5,423 nucleotides of DNA from Bauldia sp. (GTDB lineage: Bacteria; Pseudomonadota; Alphaproteobacteria; Rhizobiales; Kaistiaceae): positions 1-5,423 of the forward strand of contig JAGRKY010000147.1 of assembly GCA_020442095.1 (NCBI GenBank). The letters run 5' to 3'. Made by a program: the position numbers and the translations under genes. Under the pieces are notes generated by a model, which worked only from the letters and a program-made list of their open reading frames with translations, was not told where the DNA came from and searched no databases. Of this stretch, positions 1 to 5,423 are shown piece by piece; positions within the stretch are counted from its first letter, which is position 1; every line of letters begins with the position of its first letter.

Positions 1-394
1 GGGTGAGGAAGACCGTCAGGTCGAATTTCTCGGGGTCGGATACGAAACCCGGCGCCATGACATACATGAGGATCGGCATGGCGATCTCGGCGAGCGCCGT
101 GAAGATCAGCAGCGCCGTCAGCAATGCGCTCAGCGCTTCTTCGCCGAAACGGCGCGCCGCGTCCTCCCCCTCGCCTTCCAGCGACCGTGCATAGAGCGGG
201 ACGAAGGCCGAGTTGAAGGCGCCCTCGGCAAAGAGCCGCCGGAAGAGATTGGGGAAGCGGAAGGCGACGAAGAAGGCGTCGGCGATCGGGCCGGTGCCGA
301 GGGCTCCGGCTATGAAGACGTCCCGGACGAAGCCAAGGATGCGGCTGGTCGCTGTCGCCCCGCCGACCGTGGCGAAATTTTTCAGCAGCGACAT
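1..394 (-). CDS. murJ: Lipid II flippase MurJ (MviN), N-terminal 131 residues, cut by the window edge
   Basis: MurJ is the essential inner-membrane MOP-superfamily transporter that flips lipid II to the periplasmic face for peptidoglycan synthesis. The reading frame begins MSLLKNFATVGGAT and continues with the family signatures SRILGFVRD, DAFFVAFRFPNLFRRLFAEG and AFVPLYA. The basic residues known to be needed in the central cavity of the E. coli protein fall at the same numbers here (R18, R24, R52), as does D39. A second hydrophobic segment follows at about residues 88-115 (ALSALLTALLIFTALAEIAM region), then APGF. The ATG at 394 is chosen because it gives the canonical MSLLK start. A weak Shine-Dalgarno (GGGGCGAG, 402-409 on the minus strand) lies 7 bases before it. 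The gene starts 37 bases after the glnD stop on the same strand, so it is probably the next gene of that transcript. The remaining three quarters or so of the protein lie outside the window. Confidence 0.96.
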   Translation of the reverse strand, partial: MSLLKNFATVGGATATSRILGFVRDVFIAGALGTGPIADAFFVAFRFPNLFRRLFAEGAFNSAFVPLYARSLEGEGEDAARRFGEEALSALLTALLIFTALAEIAMPILMYVMAPGFVSDPEKFDLTVFLT

Positions 395-431
395 CGGCAC
401 GCTCGCCCCAGACCGACCGCCGGAAGGTTGA

Positions 432-3212
432 TCACGCAGGTTCCATGCGCTTTGCCGGGCGTGTTTCCTCGGCCGGCTTGCCATCGAAAGCCGCCTCGAG
501 CCGCCGGCGAATGGCCGCCTGGCGGCTGCCATTGGTGACCTTGAGGCCGGTCAGATCGGTCACATAGAAGACATCGACCACCCGCTCTCCGAAGGTCGAG
601 ATGTGGGCCGAGGCGATGTTGAGATTGAGATCGGATATCGCCCGGGTGAGGCTGAACAGGAGGCCCGGCCGGTCGATCCCCGATGCTTCGATCACGGTCA
701 GCATATTGGACAATTCATTGTCGATGGTGATGCTGGTCTCCAGCGAGAAGACCTTGATGCGCCCCTTCTTCTGGGACTTGCGGTCGACCTGCTCCGGCAT
801 CTGCAAGGTGCCGGCGAGCGCTTCCTCGATCAGCTTGCCGACCTTGCCGGCGCGCCGTTCCTCGTCGACCGTGTCGTCGAATTCGCGGCTGATGAAGATC
901 GAATCGAGCGCCTGCCCGTCCGTCGTGGTGTGGATCTGGGCATCGACGATATTCGCGCCGGCGATCGCGCAGGCCCCGGCGATGATCGACAGCAGCCTGG
1001 GATGGTCGGGGGCGAAGACCGTGATCTCGGTGACCGCTTCGAAGTCGTGAGTTGTGACCGCCGTGGCGAGCGTCCGTTTCTCGCGGTCGGCCTCGCGGAT
1101 CAGGGCGGCGTGAGCGACCTTGTGCGGCAGGTCGACGCGCAGGAGATAGGCGGGATAGTGGCGCTTGAGGTAGCCGTCGCGCTCGCGCTTCGGCCAATCC
1201 GCCAGGGCCTCCGCGAGCTCCTTCTTCGCCGCCGCCACGCGCTTCTCCCGGCTGACCTGGCTGTGGCCCCCGGTGATCACCGGCTCGGCCTCGTAGTAAA
1301 GGGTCCGCAGCAGCTGGCCCTTCCAACCGTTCCACACCCCGGGGCCGACCGCCTTGATGTCCGCGACGGTCAGGATAAGGAGCATCTTCAGGCGCTCCAG
1401 GCTCTGCACCACGGCGCTGAAATCGAGGATCGTCTTGCGGTCGTTAAGGTCGCGCGACTGGGCAACCATGCTCATCAGGAGATGATACTCGACCAGCCAG
1501 GCGACCGCGTCGGTCTGGGCCGCCGTCAGGCCGAGCCGCGGGCAAAGCCGCCGCGCGATGCGCGCACCCGCGATCGAATGGTCTTCCGGCCGGCCCTTGG
1601 CGATATCGTGCAGGAAGAGCGCGACATAGAGCACGACCCGGTCCTTGATGCCGGGAAACAGCTCGTTGGCGAGCGGATGCGACTCGGCGGCGTCGCCATG
1701 CTCGATCTCGGTCAGGAAGCCGATCGAGCGGAGCAGGTGCTCGTCGACGGTATAGTGGTGGTACATCGAGAATTGCATCATCGCCACGACCTTGCCGAAG
1801 TCGGGGATGAAGCGGCCGAGGACGCCGGTCTCGTTCATCGCCCGCAGCACCACCTCCGGCTGGCGACGGGAAGAGACGATCTCGAGGAACAGGCGGTTCG
1901 CCTCCTCGTTCTCCTTCAGGTCGGCATCGATGAGGTGCAGCGAGCGGGCGATCTCCTGCAGAGCATCGGGATGGAAGGCGAGATTATACTTGTCGGCGAG
2001 ATGAAAGATCCGGATCAGGTTGACGGGATCGTTGCGGAAGACCTCTTCGCCGGCCGTGCTGATCCGCTCGTTGTCGACGACGAAATCGGTGGAACCCGGG
2101 ATCTTCCGGCGGCGCCGCTTGTCGAGGCCGAGAAGACGGCTCAGCGCCGGCACCGGCTTGCCGTGATGCTCCTCGAGCTCGGCACAGAAGATGCGGGTCA
2201 GATCGCCCACTTCCTTGGCAACCAGGAAGTAGTGCTTCATGAAGCGCTCGACATCCTTGAGCCCCGGATGGGCCGTATAGCCGAGCCGGATCGCCATGTC
2301 CTGCTGGACGTCGAAGGTCAGCCGCTCGTCGGACCGGTTGGTGAGGAAATGAAGATGGCAGCGGACAGCCCAGAGGAAATCCTCGCATTTGCGGAAGCGG
2401 TTCAGCTCCGCCCGTGAGAAGACACCGGCCTTGACCAGCTGCTCGTTCGAATTGACCCGGTAGAAATACTTGGCGATCCAGAACAGGGTATGCAGGTCGC
2501 GGAGGCCGCCCTTGCCGTCCTTGACATTCGGCTCGACCAGGTAGCGGGAGGCGCCCTGGGCACGGTGACGCTGGTCGCGCTCCGCGAGCTTGGCGGCGAT
2601 GAATTCGGGGCCGGTTCCCTTCACCACCTCCTCATCGAACCGCTTGACGAGCTCGTCGTGAAGGCCCTTGTCGCCCCGAAGGTAACGCGATTCGAGTACC
2701 GCGGTGCGGATGGTCATATCGGACCGCGACAGGCGGATGCAGTCGATCACGCTGCGGGTGGCATGGCCGACTTTGAGCCCGAGATCCCAGAGCAGGTAGA
2801 GGATGAACTCGACGACGCTCTCGCCCCATGGGGTCTGCTTGTAGGGCAGCAGGAAGAGGAGATCGACGTCCGAGCCCGGTGCCAGAGTGCCCCTGCCGTA
2901 GCCGCCGACGGCGACAATGCCGAGCCGCTCGCCGGACGTCGGGTTGTCAATCGGATAGACGTTGGTGACGGCGAAGTCGTGGATGGCGCGGATCAGCATG
3001 TCCTGGAGATCGGAGAGCTGCCTGGCGCATTGCGTCCCCTTGCCGTCGGCCTTCAGCCGGCGCTCGGCCTCGGCCCGGCCGTCGGTCATCGCCTGCCTGA
3101 GGATCGCCAGCATCTCGCTGCGCGTCTCGGGCGATATCTGGCCGCGCTTGTCGGTCGCAAGAGCGGCAAGGGCCGCGTTCAGCGCCTCTTCGTCGATCAG
3201 GGCCTCTGTCAC
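432..3212 (-). CDS. glnD: Bifunctional [protein-PII] uridylyltransferase / uridylyl-removing enzyme GlnD
   Basis: GlnD senses glutamine and adds or removes UMP on PII proteins (GlnB/GlnK), controlling glutamine synthetase and nitrogen regulation in the cytoplasm. All expected domains are present (numbering from the GTG at 3212, 926 residues, a normal family length). The nucleotidyltransferase domain has [18 protein letters not shown] at about 103-120, with the GS-D-x-D metal and nucleotide motif. The PII-uridylyltransferase linker has [15 protein letters not shown] at about 229-243. The HD hydrolase domain has YHHYTVDEH at about 484-492, LFLHDIAKG with H535-D536, and the later EDH. Two ACT domains lie at about 727-775 and 837-886 and should bind glutamine. 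Start choice: the frame stays open to a GTG at 3332, but the extra 40 residues are an Arg/Trp-rich stretch unlike GlnD. The frame has no ATG start, and the family-like sequence begins just before LIDEEAL, so GTG 3212 is preferred (about 0.7). Only a weak Shine-Dalgarno (GTAAGA) precedes it. No frameshift or missing motif is seen. Confidence 0.97.
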   Translation of the reverse strand: MTEALIDEEALNAALAALATDKRGQISPETRSEMLAILRQAMTDGRAEAERRLKADGKGTQCARQLSDLQDMLIRAIHDFAVTNVYPIDNPTSGERLGIVAVGGYGRGTLAPGSDVDLLFLLPYKQTPWGESVVEFILYLLWDLGLKVGHATRSVIDCIRLSRSDMTIRTAVLESRYLRGDKGLHDELVKRFDEEVVKGTGPEFIAAKLAERDQRHRAQGASRYLVEPNVKDGKGGLRDLHTLFWIAKYFYRVNSNEQLVKAGVFSRAELNRFRKCEDFLWAVRCHLHFLTNRSDERLTFDVQQDMAIRLGYTAHPGLKDVERFMKHYFLVAKEVGDLTRIFCAELEEHHGKPVPALSRLLGLDKRRRRKIPGSTDFVVDNERISTAGEEVFRNDPVNLIRIFHLADKYNLAFHPDALQEIARSLHLIDADLKENEEANRLFLEIVSSRRQPEVVLRAMNETGVLGRFIPDFGKVVAMMQFSMYHHYTVDEHLLRSIGFLTEIEHGDAAESHPLANELFPGIKDRVVLYVALFLHDIAKGRPEDHSIAGARIARRLCPRLGLTAAQTDAVAWLVEYHLLMSMVAQSRDLNDRKTILDFSAVVQSLERLKMLLILTVADIKAVGPGVWNGWKGQLLRTLYYEAEPVITGGHSQVSREKRVAAAKKELAEALADWPKRERDGYLKRHYPAYLLRVDLPHKVAHAALIREADREKRTLATAVTTHDFEAVTEITVFAPDHPRLLSIIAGACAIAGANIVDAQIHTTTDGQALDSIFISREFDDTVDEERRAGKVGKLIEEALAGTLQMPEQVDRKSQKKGRIKVFSLETSITIDNELSNMLTVIEASGIDRPGLLFSLTRAISDLNLNIASAHISTFGERVVDVFYVTDLTGLKVTNGSRQAAIRRRLEAAFDGKPAEETRPAKRMEPA

Positions 3213-3234
3213 GGGAATCTTACGCCAATCGGTT

Positions 3235-3245
3235 ATTATCGATAA
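3235..3245 (-). promoter_or_regulatory. AT-rich palindrome and possible -10 element upstream of glnD
   Basis: Just upstream of the preferred glnD GTG is a local AT-rich patch in otherwise GC-rich DNA. It holds the perfect 10-base palindrome TTATCGATAA (3236-3245) and, on the minus strand, GATAAT (3240-3235), which resembles a sigma-70 -10 hexamer. Transcription starting about 7 bases further on would give a short leader to the GTG at 3212 and would exclude the longer 3332 start. I found no convincing -35 hexamer at 16-18 bases, so the promoter reading is an inference. The palindrome could equally be an operator or chance. Confidence 0.25.
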
Positions 3246-3380
3246 GTCGCGGAACCTATCGCGCTTTCGGGCGCGGCGCCATGCACCGTCCTGCCGTAAT
3301 CTTCGCCACACCGTGTGGACCGTCGCCGACACACCGGCAAATGCCGAAACGAGGCCATCGCACCGGTCCTCCGCCGGCCC

Positions 3381-3608
3381 TCAACCGCCGCGCCCGCCCT
3401 GCGGATGCCGGGCGATCAGATCGCGATAGACATGCACCATCCTGAAGCGACGCGTATAGCCTTGAATCCATTCGAAGTTATCGAAAAGGCTCCAGACCAT
3501 ATCGCCGAGGATATCGGCGCCCTCGGAGCGGGCTCGCAACGTCGCCTCGATACGCCGTCGAATGTAATCGGCGCGATGGGGATCGCGGATCACGTCACCG
3601 TCCCGAAC
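3381..3608 (-). pseudogene. Remnant of a glycoside hydrolase family 1 (beta-glucosidase-like) C-terminus
   Basis: The minus-strand frame ending in TGA at 3381 reads as the last part of a GH1 beta-glucosidase. It has DGDVIRDPHRADYIRRRI (matching the family's DG-x-V-x-D-x-x-R-x-x-Y-L segment), then VWSLFDNFEWIQGY at 3456-3497, then RRFRMVHV and YRDLIARH. The W-S-L-x-D-N-F-E-W block holds the Glu and Trp that contact the glycone sugar in active GH1 enzymes. Active enzymes are about 450 residues; only some 75 remain. Upstream of 3608 the same frame becomes Arg/Gly-rich with no family resemblance and no E-N-G nucleophile motif. Near the end, VHV joins directly to YRDLIARH. Intact proteins have roughly 15 intervening residues there (the DY-x-TQ-R-x-x-K-x-S region), so an in-frame internal deletion is likely. 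The usual RFG is RFR. No credible start or Shine-Dalgarno exists (only a GTG at 3593). I infer a non-functional relic of a gene once sited between mutS and glnD. The family call is firm; the lack of function is inferred. Confidence 0.8.
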
Positions 3609-3611
3609 TCC

Positions 3612-3628
3612 CGCGCGGGCGCCGCGCG
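3612..3628. repeat. Short GC-only inverted repeat at the edge of the GH1 remnant
   Basis: CGCGCGG (3612-3618) and its reverse complement CCGCGCG (3622-3628) flank a 3-base loop. It lies a few bases beyond the point where GH1 similarity stops. There is no T-run on either side, so it does not look like an intrinsic terminator. In DNA this GC-rich it may be chance, or it may mark a deletion endpoint. Confidence 0.3.
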
Positions 3629-3712
3629 ACCCTTGCCGATGATTCCGCGAGGTGCGATGTCGATTCCGGCCGTTGCCCTTCGTCGTATGGCCAGGTGACC
3701 GCCATATCCAGC

Positions 3713-3719
3713 AAGGAGG
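3713..3719 (+). promoter_or_regulatory. Strong ribosome binding site that fixes the reductase-like gene start
   Basis: AAGGAGG is a near-perfect anti-16S match and ends 8 bases before the ATG at 3728. It decides against the in-frame GTG at 3695, which would place this site inside the coding region. It is the best Shine-Dalgarno in the window. Confidence 0.85.
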
Positions 3720-3727
3720 CAGGATTC

Positions 3728-4375
3728 ATGTCCAAGGTCCGCGTCTGCTCATTCGGCCTATCGCTCGACGGCTTTGGCGCCGGTCCGGACCAGAGCCTCG
3801 ACAATCCGCTCGGCGCCGGCGGACATGCCGTCCATGAATGGTTCTTTCCGACCCGCACGTTCCAGCACCAGGTGCTCGGCAAGGACGGCGGCGAAACCGG
3901 ACAGGACGACGAGCTCGCCGCCCGCGGCATGGAAAACAATGGTGCCTGGATCCTGGGGCGAAACATGTTCGGCCCGGTCCGCGGTCCCTGGCCCGACGAT
4001 AGCTGGAAGGGCTGGTGGGGCGACACCCCGCCCTATCACTGCGACGTCTTCGTGCTCACGCACCATCCCCGGCCGCCGCTGGCGATGGATGGCGGCACGG
4101 TCTTCCATTTCGAGACCAACGGCATCCACGCCGCGCTCGACCGGGCGAAGGCTTTGGCCGGGGGAAAGGATATCCGCATCGGCGGCGGGGTCGAGACCAT
4201 ACGCCAGTATCTCGAAGCCGGGTTGATCGACGAGATGCACCTCGCGGTCGCCCCGGTCTTGCTGGGTCGCGGTGAAAACCTGCTTCAAGGCCTCGACATG
4301 GGCGCCCTGGGATTCGGGGTGATCGAATACATCCCGACCGCGCGCGCCGCCCATTATCTCCTGGCGCGGACCTAG
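3728..4375 (+). CDS. Dihydrofolate reductase family protein (RibD C-terminal domain type)
   Basis: This encodes 215 residues, a cytoplasmic single-domain protein with no signal peptide or membrane segment. It belongs to the DHFR-fold family related to the RibD C-terminal reductase domain (Pfam RibD_C, often annotated as YyaP/YwjB-like or 'deaminase-reductase'). Visible signatures are the first strand and loop VRVCSFGLSLDGFGAG (residues 4-19), GAWILGRNMFGPVRGPW (72-88, the G-R-x-x-F/Y block), DVFVLTHHPR (106-115) and the C-terminal nucleotide-binding part IGGGVETIRQYLEAGLID followed by VAPVLLGRGE (151-183). The Trp-rich segment around 88-97 is usual in this branch. Members probably bind NADPH, but the substrate is generally unknown, and true folate reduction or riboflavin synthesis should not be assumed. 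The gene is on the opposite strand to everything else here. Its own strong Shine-Dalgarno suggests independent expression, though no clear -35/-10 pair is visible in 3609-3712. It converges on the secreted-protein gene with a 12-base gap. Confidence 0.92.
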   Translation: MSKVRVCSFGLSLDGFGAGPDQSLDNPLGAGGHAVHEWFFPTRTFQHQVLGKDGGETGQDDELAARGMENNGAWILGRNMFGPVRGPWPDDSWKGWWGDTPPYHCDVFVLTHHPRPPLAMDGGTVFHFETNGIHAALDRAKALAGGKDIRIGGGVETIRQYLEAGLIDEMHLAVAPVLLGRGENLLQGLDMGALGFGVIEYIPTARAAHYLLART

Positions 4376-4387
4376 GCTCGACCGCCG

Positions 4388-4840
4388 CTACCAACCTTCG
4401 CAGGTCACCGCCCAGATGCCGGCGCCCATCACGCTGAGCGTGCCAGCAGCCACGGAGCGCGCTCCCTCGTCCGTCTCGTCGCCCTGGAGGAGGTGGTAGT
4501 CGACGTCACGGACGAGCCGCAGGCGCATGACGATCCAGACGTCCTCGGCGTCGATCAAGGAAAGCTCAAGCAGGCCCGGCTCGCGGGTCTGGTCTTCAAT
4601 TTTCTCGCCCGGCACTTCCGCGTCGATGGGATGCGTCGACATCGTGAAATCGCCGAGATCGGCGTCCACCTGCGTGACGGCACCAAGGGTATCGCCCTCG
4701 GCCGAGGCGACCTCGATCGTCAGGGTCGGCGCGGCGTCGACCGCCTTGCAGCGAAGGGTGTCAGCCACGGCCGTACCGGCGAAAGCGACGAGCACGGATC
4801 CTGCCAGCCCGACGGCGTTTGTCAGGTTACGCAGCTTCAT
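4388..4840 (-). CDS. Small secreted protein of unknown family, translationally coupled to mutS
   Basis: This encodes 150 residues that I do not recognise as a named family. A Sec signal peptide is clear: MKLRNLTN, then a hydrophobic core (AVGLAGSVLVAFAGTAVA) with a likely signal peptidase I site after AVA at residue 26. There is no lipobox Cys, so the mature protein of about 124 residues should be periplasmic or secreted. The mature part is acidic, looks beta-rich, and has exactly two cysteines, C31 near the new N-terminus and C147 in the C-terminal WAVTCEGW. These could form a disulfide tying the two ends together. The ATG at 4840 overlaps the mutS stop (TGATG). It follows GGGGAGGAG, which ends 6 bases upstream inside the last mutS codons. 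An in-frame GTG at 4843 is too close to that site to be preferred. Codon use and GC resemble the neighbours. The signal peptide and good Shine-Dalgarno argue for a real gene; its role is unknown. Confidence 0.82.
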   Translation of the reverse strand: MKLRNLTNAVGLAGSVLVAFAGTAVADTLRCKAVDAAPTLTIEVASAEGDTLGAVTQVDADLGDFTMSTHPIDAEVPGEKIEDQTREPGLLELSLIDAEDVWIVMRLRLVRDVDYHLLQGDETDEGARSVAAGTLSVMGAGIWAVTCEGW

Positions 4841-5423
4841 CACCGTCTCCTCCCCTTGTCGGCGCGCGCAGCCTTCAGCCTGTAGAGCGCTTCCAGGGCA
4901 TCGCGCGGCGTCAACTCGTCCGGATTGAGGCCATCGAGCAACTCGGTAAGGGGATCGATGTCGGGCGCCACGGGCGGCTGCGACCGCATCGCCGAAAAGA
5001 GTGGCAGGTCATCGATCAGGGCATTGACCGGCGACTTGCGATCGGTCTCCTCGAGCTGGGCAAGGACGGCCCGCGCCCGTTCCACGACCGAGGCCGGCAG
5101 CCCCGCGAGCTTGGCAACCTGGATTCCGTAGGAGCGGTCGGCGGCGCCGGCGGCGATCTCGTGCAGGAAGATCACATCGCCCTGCCATTCCTTCACCCGC
5201 ACCGTGACATTACGGAGCCGGGCGAGGCGTTCGGCGAGGGCCGTCAGCTCGTGATAATGGGTGGCGAACAGCGCCCGGCTTTGGTTGACCTCGTGGAGAT
5301 GCTCGATCGCCGCCCAGGCGATCGACAGGCCGTCGAAGGTCGCCGTCCCCCGCCCGATCTCGTCGAGGATGACCAGCGAGCGCGGACCGGCCTGGTTGAG
5401 GATCGCCGCGGTCTCGACCATCT
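4840..5423 (-). CDS. mutS: DNA mismatch repair ATPase MutS, C-terminal 193 residues, cut by the window edge
   Basis: MutS recognises mispaired bases and, through its ABC-type ATPase, recruits MutL to start methyl-directed or nick-directed repair. The visible part starts within the conserved EMVETAAIL segment just before Walker B. It contains [19 protein letters not shown] (Walker B with catalytic Glu, then the signature region), LFATHYHEL (the His switch), and [15 protein letters not shown] with the following helices of the dimer interface. A variable linker comes next, and then the small C-terminal oligomerisation helix [19 protein letters not shown], ending in a basic tail GRRR. All motifs are intact and the end is of normal form for full-length MutS1. 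The Walker A loop, connector, clamp and mismatch-binding domains lie off the window. The stop codon overlaps the start of the downstream secreted-protein gene by one base. Confidence 0.97.
   Translation of the reverse strand, partial: MVETAAILNQAGPRSLVILDEIGRGTATFDGLSIAWAAIEHLHEVNQSRALFATHYHELTALAERLARLRNVTVRVKEWQGDVIFLHEIAAGAADRSYGIQVAKLAGLPASVVERARAVLAQLEETDRKSPVNALIDDLPLFSAMRSQPPVAPDIDPLTELLDGLNPDELTPRDALEALYRLKAARADKGRRR
4847..4855 (-). promoter_or_regulatory. Ribosome binding site of the secreted-protein gene, inside the mutS 3' end
   Basis: On the minus strand GGGGAGGAG ends 6 bases before the ATG at 4840. It is formed by the mutS codons for the terminal Lys-Gly-Arg-Arg stretch. With the TGATG stop-start overlap at 4838-4842, this is the classic arrangement for reinitiation by ribosomes finishing mutS. 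Confidence 0.75.

Noticed and set aside
603..2417. A 604-codon open frame on the plus strand opposite glnD
   Set aside because: It lies wholly antisense to a complete, motif-rich glnD. Its translation is Asp/Arg/Gly/Leu-rich with no domain pattern, the expected result of GC-rich codon bias on the complementary strand.
2490..3245. A 251-codon plus-strand open frame opposite the glnD 5' end
   Set aside because: It is antisense to the nucleotidyltransferase domain of glnD, has similarly biased composition, and has no Shine-Dalgarno or recognisable motif.
3335..3346. Small inverted repeat CGGC-AAAT-GCCG upstream of glnD, considered as a terminator or operator
   Set aside because: The stem is only 4 bases and has no T-run or partner site. 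Such repeats are common by chance in this composition.
3213..3727. Search for insertion-sequence ends, target duplications, tRNA or small RNA around the GH1 remnant
   Set aside because: By eye I found no terminal inverted repeats, flanking direct repeats, cloverleaf pattern or transposase-like translation. The stretch holds only the remnant, the short hairpin and upstream regions of the two flanking genes.
3758..4354. A 198-codon minus-strand open frame opposite the reductase-like gene
   Set aside because: The plus-strand gene has clear family motifs and a strong ribosome binding site. The antisense frame has neither and is a shadow.
3728..4375. Possibility that this gene is a true folA (dihydrofolate reductase) or ribD
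   Set aside because: The motifs match the RibD_C/YyaP-like single-domain branch. There is no RibD deaminase domain, and the FolA active-site pattern is not evident, so no gene symbol is given.

Overview
The window is GC-rich chromosomal DNA, most likely from an alphaproteobacterium. The main reason is the block mutS - glnD - murJ on one strand, an order common in that class (often followed by trpS). The protein sequences and the use of GTG starts fit a Rhodospirillales-like host, but the genus cannot be read from this window. No phage, insertion sequence, CRISPR, tRNA or rRNA is visible.

Layout from right to left on the minus strand. The 3' third of mutS (4840-5423, cut by the window edge) overlaps by one base a small secreted protein of unknown family (4388-4840). 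Convergent to that gene, only 12 bases from its stop, is a plus-strand gene for a dihydrofolate reductase-like (RibD C-terminal type) protein (3728-4375). Next is a short minus-strand remnant of a family 1 glycoside hydrolase (beta-glucosidase-like) C-terminus (3381-3608). It has lost its catalytic part and carries an internal deletion. Then comes the complete glnD (432-3212), followed 37 bases downstream by the first 131 codons of murJ (1-394, cut by the window edge).

mutS (mismatch repair), glnD (nitrogen-status sensing through PII proteins) and murJ (lipid II flipping for peptidoglycan) are housekeeping genes. They share a neighbourhood more than a pathway. glnD and murJ look co-transcribed. 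The roughly 1.6 kb between mutS and glnD is the accessory part: a secreted small protein, an opposite-strand reductase-like gene and a decaying gene fragment. This looks like a site of past insertion and loss.

No multi-gene novel system is evident. The observations most worth following are the GH1 remnant with its internal deletion, and the secreted two-cysteine protein that appears translationally coupled to mutS.
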